Source: Eupeodes corollae (Eukaryota > Arthropoda > Insecta > Diptera > Syrphidae). From it: 64,000 nt of DNA. The notes beneath the pieces were generated by a model that made no database searches, was not told the DNA's origin, and saw only the letters and a list, made by a program, of their open reading frames with translations. Position numbers and translations under genes: made by a program. Shown here piece by piece: positions 1-10,907 of the stretch (its first letter is position 1; every line of letters starts with the position of its first letter). The stretch lies in contig NC_079147.1 in assembly GCF_945859685.1 (NCBI RefSeq), positions 143,492,645 to 143,556,644 of the forward strand. Direction: 5' to 3'.

Positions 1-60
1 GAAAACTTGTGTAAGAATCCAACAGTCAGTTTTTTTCATAAAAATATTACTCACCTACTA

Positions 61-1520
61 AAAGGACCTGGGCCTCAACCAACATGCGTATCTAGCCAGC
101 TCAGTCCCTAACTAGTTGTTTCCAGTTTCACACGGAAAGTTGGTGAGGTCTTCACCCACCTGCATGCGCCACCTAAGACGCGGTCTTCCTCTACTTCGCC
201 GTCCCTCGGGATTGAATTCGAAGACATTCTGGGCTGACCCAGCCTTCTAAGTCCATGGATTTGAATTCTGTTAACTAGGGCAGTGTCGCTGTACAGCCCG
301 TGCAGTTTGTCGTTATATTTTCTCCTCCATTCTCCATCTGTGCGTACGGGACAAAAAGTCACAAGAAGAATTTTTCTCTCGAAGCATCCTAAGACGCTCT
401 CAACTTTCTTTGACAGGGTCCAGGCCTCAGCGCCATAAATGAGAACCAGGATGATGAGTGTCTTATAGATGGTGATTTTAGATGCTCGAGAGAGGACTTT
501 ACTTCTCAATTGCCTTCTAAGTCGAAAGAAACAGCGATTTGCAAGAGTTATTCTTCGTTTGATTTCAGCACTGGTGCCGTTGTCTGTGTTTATAGCGGTG
601 CCTAGGTAGACAAAGTCCTTAACTACCTCGAGCAGTCCATGGTGACGTTTTGTCCAAGGCGTCGCTATTCAATGTCCTTTTTTGATGACAGCATATACTT
701 GGTCTTGGCCTCATTGACCACTAAACCCATTTTCTTCGCTTCCGTCGCAATGCTCAAAAACGCTCCACTTACATCACGCTTCGATCTTCCAATTATGTCA
801 TTATCATCTTCATATCCGATGAATTTGATGGACCTTTGGAAAATTATGCATCTAGTGCTGACGGTTCAGTTTTGCACAGTTCTTTCCATAACGATGTTGA
901 AGAAGTGGCATGACAGTGCATCGCCTTGTCTTAAACATTTTTTGACATCAAATGCATCGGTGAATTCTTTTCCGTTTTTGATAGACCAGCGTGCATTCTC
1001 CATCGTCATTCTGCACAAACGGATAAGTTTGACAGGGATGCCAAAACTAGACAATGTTCTGTATTGCTCTTCGGCATAGATGCTGTCATACACGGATTTA
1101 AAATCGATAAAGAGATGGTCAGTATCGATTTGAAGCACCTGGGTTTTTCCCACGATCTGCGGAAGTGTGGGCTCCGAATAAGTGGTGGAAACCCTATAAG
1201 GTGTTCACTATGTAGTTCAACCTTACTGGAACTGTAGACGCCACCGTTGATTCCATCTCGAGAATTCGTCCGCTGCCGTCTGGATAAAGAGAGGTGCCTT
1301 ATTGGAAACACCTCTCCCCTCTCTCTCGTTTGCTGCCCCCAACAACTATCCACTGGGGTTAGAACCCAATCTCCAGTTGAGGTACAAGGCTGGTACCCGA
1401 TGTTTAGCGCGGGGAGGTGAAAAAAGGAGTTGAAATACAGAGGTCGGTTTTGAGAAAAACCTGTAGACGCTTGGGTCCTCTTGAATGCACAATGCACATG
1501 TCTACCATTTGAACACCCAT
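61..1520 (-). mobile_element. RTE/CFDP2-like LINE relic, copy R1
   Basis: Degenerate non-LTR retrotransposon read on the minus strand. The C-terminal post-RT region lies at 108-509 (YGAEAWTL, FERKIL, GEWRRKYN motifs). The RT palm lies at 866-1153 (LFIDFKSVYD, then LCRMTMENA, then RQGDALS). A 5' region at about 1170-1515 matches the 5' parts of copies R2 (19200-19520) and R5 (62090-62328). The APE endonuclease seen in R2 is missing here, so the copy carries an internal deletion as well as frameshifts. The motifs resemble the BovB/CFDP2-like group. The exact clade is my inference. Confidence 0.75.
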
Positions 1521-1524
1521 ACAA

Positions 1525-2750
1525 AAAAAATCTACATAACATTGAAATCTACAAAAAAAAGTACTCAAAATGTATAAAAATTGATTTTCGGTGTTCGATA
1601 TCTCGTGAATAATAGAAGATATTGACTTTAAATTAAATTCATTCATCAAATTTGTAGTTGTTTATAAACGGTGATTTTTTAAGAGCCTGAGAACTTTTTA
1701 AGAAAAAAAACGCATAAAATTTGCAAAATCTCATCGATTCTTTATTTGAAACGTTAGATTGGTCCATGACATTTACTTTTTGAAGATAATTTCATTTAAA
1801 TGTTGACCGTGTCTGCGTCTTAGCGGGTCCATTCGGAAAGTCCAATTTTGGGTAACTTTTTCGAGCATTTCGGCCGGAATAGCCCGAATTTCTTCGGAAA
1901 TGTTGTCTTCCAAAGCTGGAATAGTTGCTGGCTTATTTATCTTGGTGGCCAACTTACCGGTCCATTCCTTGAGATGAATTGTTCTCCGAAGTTTTCCTTC
2001 AAAATGGCCATAGAATCGCGAGCTGTGTGGCATGTAGCGCCATCTTGTTGAAACCACATGTCAACCAAGTTCAGTTCTTCCATTTTTGGCAACAAAAAGT
2101 TTGTTAGCATTGAACGATAGCGATCGCCATTCACCGTAACGTTGCCACACCAAACAGTGCATTTTTCGGGATGCATGGGCAGTTCTTGAACGGCTTCTGG
2201 TTGCTCTTCACTCTTCACTCCAAATGTGGCAATTTTGCTTATTTACGTAGCCATTCAACCAGAAATGAGCCTCATCGCTGAACAAAATTTGTCGATAAAA
2301 AAGCGGAACCGAACACTGATTTTGGTAATAAAATTCAATGATTTGCAAGCGTTGCTCGTTAGTAAGTCTATTCATGATGAAATGTCAAAGCATACTGAGC
2401 ATCTTTCTCTTTGATACTATGTCTGAAATCCCGCGTGATCTGTCAAATACTAATGCATGAAAATCCTAACCTCAAAAAAATCACCCTTTATTAGAAATAT
2501 AAAAACTTTTAAGAAATGCTATTCAAATTGGTTCAAATAAGTTTTCGACTAAAAATCTCGTTAGCAAAAATAGATTCTGGAATCAAACTATTTCATCATA
2601 TTCAAAATATTGCTCCTTATTTTATCATTTTTTAAAAATAATTCAACTTTTTTAACAAAACACGAAAACCTACAAATTATTTAAACAAGACAAATCCACA
2701 GACGGGATAGGAACTTATCAGTGTGAGTCGCATCCCGAATAAAATCTCGA
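1525..2750 (-). repeat. Family A hairpin-ended repeat, copy A1, split by a mariner
   Basis: The flanks 1525-1666 and 2489-2750, read on the minus strand, match the start of family A as seen at 10908-11300. They share the hairpin-end sequence, the ATGATGAAATAGTTTGATT block and the CACGAGATATCGA block. The DD41D element at 1667-2488 sits inside, at a TA dinucleotide. The copy is therefore older than the mariner insertion. Confidence 0.65.
1667..2488 (-). mobile_element. DD41D (rosa-like) mariner, internal-deletion derivative
   Basis: An 822-bp non-autonomous relative of the 1304-bp element at 19737-21040. Both ends are kept: terminal inverted repeats start AACGGTGATTTTTT on the left and end AAATCACCCTT on the right, with TA on each side (1665-1666, 2489-2490). 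Three stretches present in the long copy are missing: about 65 bp after 1940, about 57 bp near 2150, and roughly 400 bp near 2305, which removes most of the N-terminal transposase. The remaining coding stretches (1773-2218, minus) keep QQDGATCHTA. It could move only if a related transposase acted in trans. Confidence 0.85.
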
Positions 2751-4239
2751 GTTCGAAAAAAAAGTATTAGGGGTCATATTCTTTAAGCAATAAACTAACG
2801 TTTTGCTTTATGTAACTCAATTTGGGCCCGATTCTAAGTTTTGTAATTTAATTCTTTTTTTTAATATCATTAAACGAGAATGTCTTAATTTATATGCTGT
2901 TCATTATACATTTTACGTCAAACGCAAACATACCTGAAAAAACCTCATTCTTTTCCTCACTATTCCTGAGTATACTTTGAGTTCGTATTTATTTTTTGTT
3001 CAAAATGTGGACATTTATATGTACTCGTATAACAGGAGGTACCTATGGACGTATGTACATATGAGTATGCCCTACATGGAGAATACTAAAAACATGACCA
3101 GCTTGTCCAGGTACGTTTAAACTCAAACTTTTCCTACACCCAACTACCCTTTCCTTTCCTGTAGCCAACCTACAAATTTATTGGTAGGTAAAATTTTTTG
3201 AAATTTTGTTTGTTTGCGACTTACAAGTCCACCCATATGACTTTTGTATTTTATGTTACAAGCAAATAGCGTTTGGTTAAATAGGTAAGAACATCAAAAG
3301 CAAACTTAAAGCACCTTGACCTACTTCACAGTCTCTGATAATAACAATTACATCACATAAAACACAGAATAAAAAGATGAAAACACGATGACATCGTTGT
3401 GCTCTCAATATTTGAAAAATAAAAACAAAATGTTAAAAAGTACAGAAGCGAATATTATTCATCTATCTTTATGAGTTGTATGCAACAAAATAATTAACCT
3501 GAGGCATACATTCAAAACAATGCACCCTCCTTTGAGTACATGTACACTTCCTAATTATCTTATCGCAGTAATTACACCCAGCGACTGCAGAGCAATGTCA
3601 TTCTTTTAATAAACATATGTACAAAGTACATAAGTAGATAGATTTACATTAAATTAATATGCGCTGGTTAATCTGTGCACAAAATATAAAGAAAGTTTAA
3701 GGAGGGGGGGGGGGGTAAGTTGAGTTGAGGGAAGTACCATGAACGATGATGCATTTTCATTCAAAATTCTGATCGGGTGTGTTTTGTTGAATGTTCGAAA
3801 CATGCTGCCAGCCACTGCCTGTGATGGCAGTCATAGAAGTTTTGGGATATAAGAGCTAACGCATTTGAAGGTACCCAAGTATCCAACCCATATTCATCCA
3901 TCGCATAGAGCCGCGTGCGGATAAACAACTTCCTCATGCGTGGAAATACCGAGGGTAATGAGCGCACATGGTGCATTTAATAATTAATTATTTTGTTGTT
4001 GTTGATTTAGATTTTACTAAGTATAGTAAATCAACAACAAAAATGTGTTTAAGGCTTAAATGCGTGGTGTATTTCAAAAGATTAAACCTTAAATTTAATA
4101 CCTACTGAATGAAATATGAATTTATTTAGTAGCTAAAGGGTGATCAAATTTTAAGTTCCGATGTTGAATATGAACCACTCCTAAATGTTAAGTTTTTTCA
4201 GCATTTTATTTCACATTTCTCAATTTCAGACTTATTATA
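2751..4239. other. A/T-rich stretch without a recognisable gene
   Basis: I see no coding signal. It holds a 12-G run at 3704-3715 and a 14-bp perfect inverted repeat (3996-4009 and 4027-4040, 17-nt loop). A solo mariner-type end sits at 4133-4177 (AAATTTTAAGTTCCGATGTTGAA), the same end motif seen inverted at 21255-21297. The minus-strand reading frame at 3761-3976 has no recognisable family and is probably chance. Confidence 0.5.
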
Positions 4240-5551
4240 AAAAGAGGCTGGGATGCGACCCACACTGATAACTTCCCATCCCGTCTGTCGATTTGTCTTG
4301 CTTAAAAGTTTGTCTATATGTACTCGTATCAATTTTTACCAAATTTGCGTACTATTTTTTGTAGATTTTATTTTTTATGAAAAAACGGACTGTTGGATTT
4401 TTATATAAAAATTACTGAATATGGAAAAAAATATTTTCTGTGAAATAAAATAAGTTTCAAGCCAATATTTTTAAGTTTTGAAAAGCTATTTGAGTCGAAA
4501 GAGTTTTATTTTTTGTAAAAAAAACTGTCAATTCGATTTTTTAAAAATTTTACCAAATGTTGAAAACAATATTTCTTATGAGATAAAATTACTTTGAAGC
4601 CAATATTTAAAATTTTTTTACCAACTTTTATACATTTTTTTTTAGGTTTTTATTTTTTGTAAAAAAACTGTCAATTCGATTTTTTTCAAACTTTAACTGA
4701 ATGTTGACAACAAGATGTTTTGAAAGATAAAAGTAAATTAAAGCCAATATGTCAAAGTTGTAAAAAAACTGTCAATTCGATTTTTCTCAACATTCTTCAA
4801 AATGTTGAAAACTATATTTCTTATAAGATAAAATAAGTTTGAAGCCTAAATTTCAAGTTTTTGAAAAGATATTTGAATCGATATTCAATTTTTACCAACT
4901 TTGAGTAATGTTTTTTTTTAGATTTTTATTTTTTATAAAAAAACTGTCAATTAGATTTTTCTCAAAATTTTATCAGATATCAAAAACATTATTCTTCGTT
5001 GTACAAAATTGTTTTAGAGATGAAATTATACTTCAGTCGTAAAATTTTGGAGGTGACAAATTTTTTTTTTCCAGTTTTATTGATTTAAAAAAAAAACCGT
5101 TATATTGATTTTTTTCAAAAAATATACCTGTTTGGTATCATGTTACAATATATTATATAAAATTTAATTCAAGTCTCTAGCGTTTTTGGTTCGTAAGATA
5201 TTTAGGGTTAACCAAAATGTTTACCTTTTTTTCAAACTGCTATAGTAAAAAAACCACCCTCCCAATTTTCTTGAGAGCCCTTTCTGCATCTTTCTGCCTT
5301 ATTGTATGTATAACAAAATTTATTTGAAGTCGATATCTCTTCTGGTTCTTGAGCTATGGACGACGAAAAAAACGTCGCGAACGTACGGACGTACGGACGT
5401 ACAAACGTACATACGTAGACACGCACGCACAGACATCTTTCTAAAAATCTTTTATTTCGACTCTAGGAAGCTTGAAACGTCGAGAAATGTCAAAATTTTC
5501 AATTTGACAAATCGGACCCATTACATTAACTTCCTATGGGAAGTTAAAAAT
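4240..5551 (+). repeat. Family A hairpin-ended repeat, copy A2 (most complete)
   Basis: Starts with a hairpin-forming end (GGGATG ... CCCATCCC around 4250-4285) followed by GTCTGTCGATTTGTCTTGCT. About six degenerate units then follow, each with AAAACTGTCAATTCGATTTTT, spaced roughly 100-180 bp apart. The tail has an ACGTACGG microsatellite (5381-5420) and ends at the palindrome CTTCCTATGGGAAG (5531-5544). No protein is encoded. Copies A1, A3 and A4 share parts of this order. It is a non-autonomous repeat whose mobilising partner I cannot identify. Confidence 0.65.
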
Positions 5552-5557
5552 GGGCGC

Positions 5558-6020
5558 TAGATCAAAATGCATATCGTAAACTTCTTGATATTTTCCGTCA
5601 ATTCAGGAACATTTTCTAAACTATTTGTGAACTTGCTGCAAACTCTTAAAGTTCAATAAATAGAGTGAATAATAGAGTTCTCAACGCACATCTTTGTATA
5701 AGTCCCATTGAAGAGCTGATCTCTTTGGAAAGGCTTTCTCCATCCCAATCTTTAGCATAAACAGCTCTTGAAATTTTGATCATTATAGAAGATATGCCGA
5801 TATTCAAAAGTTTTAGAAAATGTTCCTCTTTATCAATTCCGTCAAATGCTGCCTTAAAATCTATAAAAAGCTTGGAGTTTACGTTCACCCACAAAGTAAG
5901 TCTGCTGAATATCACATAGACGCATTTAAAAGCGATATCCCTCGATGTATCTCCTTTTTGAAATAATGGGAAAACCACCAAAGACAAGAAACTTAATAAT
6001 GGGGAAATCAACAAAGACAA
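5558..6020 (-). mobile_element. LINE reverse-transcriptase fragment, inverted half
   Basis: Minus-strand translation at 5646-6020 gives RT-like KLFIDFKAAFDGIDKEE and a later LLFTLFIEL, the palm segment just upstream of the catalytic YADD. Its distal about 85 bp (5558-5648) is repeated in inverse orientation at 6216-6302, where the plus strand continues into YADD. The two halves therefore look like one LINE broken by an inversion with a duplicated junction. The frame is degenerate and the clade uncertain. Confidence 0.55.
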
Positions 6021-6029
6021 AAAACAAGT

Positions 6030-6130
6030 AGGATACTTTCCAGTCCAAGATCATATGGTGTATAGTTTCGGAGACAAGAGTTATGTCTAGGACCTCTTGT
6101 CGAGTTTTTTCCCAGGGAAATTTTTAAAAA
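6030..6130 (-). mobile_element. LOA/R1-like endonuclease fragment (L1)
   Basis: About 100 bp nearly matching 9718-9800 in LOA copy L3. The minus-strand translation resembles LTHVSDTIHHMILDWKV from the APE endonuclease domain. It lies between the two inverted LINE halves. Confidence 0.6.
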
Positions 6131-6215
6131 CGCAATTAGGCTATGTTTTAAATTTCAAATTTTCAGTTGATATTTAAAATAGTGAAGAAAAGCAAAAATG
6201 TCAACTTGTCTCTTA

Positions 6216-6725
6216 ACTCAAGAGTTTGCAGCAACTTCACAAATAGTTTAGAAAATGTTCCTGAATTGACGGAAAATATCAAGAAATTTACGATATGAGA
6301 AAGGAGGGGTGAACTTTTGCGTCAGAAAATGTTTCGCGCTTATTGTATGCTGATGATATCGTACTTTTATTGGATTCCCCAGAACAACTCCAAGAAAGGA
6401 TCGTCAAATCTAAAAAATACTGCGATACATGGAATTTATCAGTCAACCTAAACAAATCTACACTAGTTATAAGAAATCGAAGTACCAGAATCAGGAAGTT
6501 CAAGTTGTTAAGGAAGTTGAATACATAGGTCTGACCTTAACAATTAACCTTTGCATGAAAAAAACACATGAAGTTAAAACTTCAGGAGGCAAAGGCTGCC
6601 CCCTGTATTTCCTGGAAAATCAACATTAAAAAATTAATCCAACCACCACTCAACAAAATACAAATGTTTCAAGCTGTGGAAAAACAGGGATTCTTACAAA
6701 GAAGCCCTAAGAATTTACTAGAAGG
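6216..6725 (+). mobile_element. LINE reverse-transcriptase fragment with YADD
   Basis: Plus-strand sequence carrying LLYADDIVLLLDSPEQLQER at about 6334-6395, then CDTWNLSVNLNKS and a degenerate thumb region to about 6725. It continues the palm domain found inverted at 5558-6020. A stop precedes the YADD segment, so it is dead. Confidence 0.6.
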
Positions 6726-6726
6726 C

Positions 6727-8835
6727 ACTAAGTAAATCTAACCGATCTTCCTGGCGATCCTTCAACTAATTCAGCAATGCCAAGCTGCTTGAAAAAAGGA
6801 GTCGGCTCCTAGACAAATTCAAGTAATGAATCGCTGAACTTACTACTGGACACTTACTTTCCTGGTAGTTCTCTTACTGAAACTTGCAACAATCATATGC
6901 GTTACAGTTCCAATAGAAAATATCCACAAGATCCGAACACAAGAAACAAGCTACAATGGGCACTCAATAGCTTCAAACTATTTAAATCTGCAGGACCAAA
7001 TGGAATAATACCAGCCGAACTACAAAAAACTTCAGACTTGAGGCAATTTTTACCAGCACTATATTCCTAGTCCATATTCCCTTGGCATGAAGAGAAGTTA
7101 AAGTTGTTTTTATACCCAAAGCAGGTAAATGCTCGCAAAAGTCAATGCTAAAGATATATTACCTATAAGTCTATCATCATTCCAAGTATTGATATAAAAC
7201 TTCTGTTTTCATCTCAACACGCCTTACACGCCTTTTGTAAAGATAAGTCGGTGGAAACAGCGTTACACCGTAAGGTGACTCCTCTGGAACCTAGTGGTAA
7301 ATGAAATCTTAATTAGTCTGGATGCGGAGGGTTACAGAGTGATAGCCTATGCGGACGATGTTGCTATAGCAGTTCCAGGAAAGCATCGTAACACCTTAAA
7401 AGAACTCTTACAAATGCCTTAGACAGACAAATACTTTGGGTGATCGGTGTGTACTGGGTGTTAAACCACACAAAATCGATTTAGTCTTATTTTCGAGGAG
7501 ATACAAAATTCCATTTGTCAACCCTCCCTATATTAAAGGAATCCAATTAAAATTCTCGGATGAGGCTTAATAGCTGGGTCTTGTTTAAGATAAACAAAAA
7601 CTAAACAGGAAAGAGTCAAATGTGCTGCAGTACCTCTCTTTTCTTGCAAAAGAAGCTATTGGTAAGAAATGGGGCTTACAACCCTAAATCACGCATTGGC
7701 TATACACATCGGTAATCAGAACGATTTTAATGTACGGTGTGGTAGAAGGTAGTATGGTTAACTGATTTGGAGAAAGCTATAAGCCGCGATAAATTAAATA
7801 AGTTCCAACGTTCAGCTTGCTTAAGTATAAGCGGATCGCTCCACACGACCCCATCTGCGGCACTCTACCTGGACACCTCTTGACATATTTAGCAAACAAA
7901 AATTGCTGCAAGCTTTGCGTCTGCTATATACCTCCAAGATCTTTCTGGCATTCCTGGAAGACGAGTCAGTACATTTTTATACAGATGGTTCAAAAACAAA
8001 CGTTGGGGTTGGTGGAGGTGTGTACTTTGGACTACTGAAATTAAGTCTCTCATTCCGCCTTCCCAACCATTGTAGAGTGTTCTAAACGGAACTATTGGCG
8101 ATAAAAGAAGTCTTGTCCTGGCTTAAAGAAAACGTGATATCAACATCTGATATTCGTATCTTCTCAGATAGTCAGGCCGCTATCAAATCTCTGGACTTTG
8201 TCTCTACAAACTCTATAACAGTCCATAACTGTCGATCAACTCTAATGGAGATGGCGCAACAGTTTAATATTCACCTTTGCTGGGTGCCGGGCCACAGAGA
8301 CATTGCAGGTAACTGTAAGGCAGATAACCTCTCCAGGAACGGTACAGTTACAGTACAGTCCATTCTACCACGTTTAGCAAATGCTAGTATACCAATTGCT
8401 ACTTGTAAACTATTGCTAATGCACGACGCTATGGAGAAAGCAAACAGGTTTAACAACATCACCACGTGTCAGGTGAGAAAAAACATCTGGCCAACACTAG
8501 ATTTGAAGCGATCACGGTGCTTTCTATCTCAAAGCAGATCGTATACATGCTCGATAGTAGATGCCACAACCGGACACTGTCCAATAGAAAAGCACGCCAC
8601 GCGGCTATTCGTATACTCAAATGACTTTTTGCAGAAGCTGTATGGAGATGGAAACACTTCTTCACCTTCTCTGTACATGCGCTGCTCTGGCTCGAAATCG
8701 CAAGAATTACCTAGGAGAATTCTTCTTTAACGATCTAAACGATCTAAATCATATCCGTATAATCAGCCTCTCACTTTTCGTAAGGGACTCAATCTTTCCA
8801 AGGTCTTAAGAAGGAATGATCATAGACTTATAGGT
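6727..8835 (+). mobile_element. LOA/R1-like LINE with RNase H, copy L2
   Basis: Fragments of one ORF2 in order. The RT N-terminus is at 6727-7160 (ALNSFK..FKSAGPNGIIPAEL). A deletion near 7275 removes the palm and is followed by WNLVVNEILISLDAEGYRVI and YADDVAIAV at about 7303-7375. The thumb runs 7440-7800. RNase H spans 7970-8340, with YTDGSKTNVG, TELLAI, FSDSQAA and CWVPGHRD carrying the expected D-E-D-D set. A C-terminal CHC-type region runs to 8730. The glutamine codon before TELLAI has become a stop (8083-8085). RNase H after RT places it in the R1/LOA/I group; LOA is my best guess. Confidence 0.75.
8095..8730 (+). pseudogene. RNase H and C-terminal domain of LINE copy L2
   Basis: A 211-residue open stretch. 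It starts in RNase H just after the catalytic TE of TELLAI, contains DSQAAIKSL and WVPGHRDIAGNCKAD, then the RT C-terminal extension (KNIWPTLDLKRSR, TTGHCPI). Its end is frameshifted: the CRSCME..LHLLCTC zinc-knuckle part continues in another frame at 8621-8809. It is nearly identical to 62296-63018, where the knuckle is in frame. It has no function without the RT core. Confidence 0.75.
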
Positions 8836-10690
8836 CGTAAATCTTTAGGATTGAATTGGGTATAAAAACAACTTTAACTTCTCTCCATGTCGAATGAACA
8901 TGGACCAGGTAAAGACAGCTGGTAAAAATTGCCTCAAGGTTTGGTGCAATTATGTCAGAAGTCTTTTGTAACTCGGCTGGTATTATTTCATCTGGTCCTG
9001 CAGATTTAAATGGTTTGAAGCTGTTGAGAGCCCATTGTAGCTTATCCCTTGTGATCAGACCTTGTGTATATGTGGTATTTGAACTTGAACGTATATAATT
9101 GTTGCAAGTTTCGGTAAGAGAACTACCAGGAAAGTGAGTGTACAATAGTAAGTTCAGCGATTCATTAGTTGAATTTGTCCAGGAGCCGTCTGAATTTTTC
9201 AAGCAGCTTGGCATCGCTGGACTAGTTGAAAGAATTTTCAATAACCTAGAGGCTTCAGAAGTTTCTTCTATCGTGCCACAGAAGGTTCGCCAAGAAGATT
9301 GCTTAGATTTCATTAGTGCTTTCTTGTAGATTCTTAGGGATTCTTTGTAACAGTCCCTGTGAGAGGCTAGTCTTGCGGCTTTGGCCCGGATGAAAAGTTT
9401 CCTGTATTCCTTCCTGAGCGAGTCAAGCTCTGAGGCTCACCATTGTGGTTTCCTCTTTCCTCTTATGTGTATAAGTGGACAAGCAATTTCTAGCGATCTG
9501 TTCATAGCTGAGGTAAGGTCATTGACTTTGTTGTCAAGTTCGTTAGCGTTAGAGGAAGGACCAGATAGTCCAGGTTCTAGTAAGCTCAGTAATGAGTTCC
9601 TGTATGAAGCCCAGTCAGTTTTCTGATAGTTTTGAAAAGTCAATGGACTCGGGTTATCATCCACATTTATATTGAACTGGATATACATATCTATGATCAG
9701 AGAACGAGTGTTCTTTGAATACTTTCCAGTCCAAGATCATATGGTGTATAGTATCTGAGACATGAGTTATTTGAAAGACTTCTTGTCGAGTTTAAGTTTT
9801 GAAGGTTCTTTCATTTCCAACATTACTTACTAAGAGGTTAATAGCAAGAATATAATCAAAAAGAGACTCACCTCTGTCGTTGATATTCGTGCTACCCCAT
9901 ACAATATGATGAGCGTTAGCATCGCTCCCAATACATTACATTACATTACACACTACTCAGTAGATAAATGTACAGGGTAGAGAACACAGCACCTTGAGCG
10001 ACTAGACTTTGTAAGGTGATAACAACACAAGACATTAATTCAAGACAGAAGGACAGAAGAGAAAGAAGAACAGACAGAAAGAATACATGACAACAGCAAG
10101 CGGTAGGTTTCGAGACGGTCCCCCATCTGTCTACTAACAACGCTCACTGATGCTTGATTTCGGTGATCGATGGGAACCGAAGCTTTATCAGTCAAGGCCG
10201 TTGCCCGCTCCCAATAATTAGGCGGATCCTTTACCTTTCCGCTTCAGCGACGACTTTCTCCAGGGTTTTCCAGGGAGAGGGCAAAGTTGGTCATGGCCAA
10301 GATACGCCGACACTAGCCAGAAACTTCCTTTGGTTGTTTCCAGCCTAGCTACGGTGGTATCTTTGTCACGGAAATGATGGAGTAAAAATATATTAATGCT
10401 ATTATGCAAGATCCTGGTTCACCTTTATCTGTCACACACAGTGTGTAGTATCCAGGAGTCCTGAGTTCTCGAACAACGGATCCCACAATCCACGACTCTT
10501 GGATCAGGACAATGTCTTCCCCGTTTCTTGCCAGACGGAGAAGAAGTGAGGCCGAGGCCTTTATGGAGTGTTGGAGATTAATCTGTACTAACACAGCATT
10601 TTGACTACAGTTAGGCAGATCAACCTCCACCATAGTTTTGTTCTGATCCTCTGAGTTCGAAGCCATAGTTTATGGAGCCCTCGCTCAGGG
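8830..10690 (-). mobile_element. LOA/R1-like LINE, copy L3 (endonuclease and RT N-terminus)
   Basis: Minus-strand order: N-terminal APE endonuclease at 10349-10666 (VLVQINLQHS, IVLIQESW, LRTPGYY); the middle at 10218-10409 (SFWLVSAYLGHDQLCPLPG); then the catalytic GSDANAHHIVWGS region at about 9890-9930; DWKVFKEHS around 9720; and the linker plus RT start at 8828-9688 (LQWALNSFKPFKSAGPDE). It is interrupted by a 5S-derived SINE at 9933-10205. It lies tail to tail against L2. The sequence between 10690 and 10907 may be more of its 5' part, but I cannot assign it. Confidence 0.75.
9933..10205 (-). mobile_element. 5S rRNA-derived SINE with perfect target duplication
   Basis: A 273-bp insertion flanked by the identical 10-mer CGCTCCCAAT at 9923-9932 and 10206-10215, and splitting the endonuclease codons of L3. 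On the minus strand its first about 117 nt (10205 to 10089) follow 5S rRNA. It begins GGCAACGGCC, has GATCACCGAAA (10158-10168), AAGCA, TTAGTA (10132-10137) and GATGGGGGACC (10117-10127), and ends near GCTGTTG. These blocks overlap the internal A-box, IE and C-box promoter. An unrelated body of about 140 nt follows, ending in a short TGTAA repeat tail (9933-9950). This is the SINE3-type layout; the LINE partner is unknown. Confidence 0.85.
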
Positions 10691-10907
10691 CTAGAGAAGC
10701 CAAGGATTCCTTATTGAGTAGCACAATGGCACTCCTATAGACCCTTCACTTCCTCTAGCCTAAGGCTTGTGGATGAGATAACTTGGCACATTATGCCTTA
10801 GCTTCATCGAACATTTTAACCATCGGATAAAGGTGTGCATCGGAGATTGCGGAAGTTATTTGGCCGATATTTTGTTTTATACGTAATTGAACCATGGCAT
10901 TAAAACT

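Noticed and set aside
639..1079. 146-codon plus-strand frame
   Set aside because: Antisense of the LINE R1 reverse-transcriptase region.
1006..1542. 178-codon minus-strand frame
   Set aside because: Mostly the LINE R1 5' region read in a non-coding register, with only partial overlap with the RT frame. No domain of its own.
3704..3715. 12-G run as a G-quadruplex or regulatory site
   Set aside because: A single homopolymer run without further G tracts. Likely slippage.
10089..10205. Possible functional 5S rRNA gene on the minus strand
   Set aside because: Too many differences from 5S rRNA, no T-run terminator right after it, and it sits inside a target-duplicated insertion. It is a SINE.
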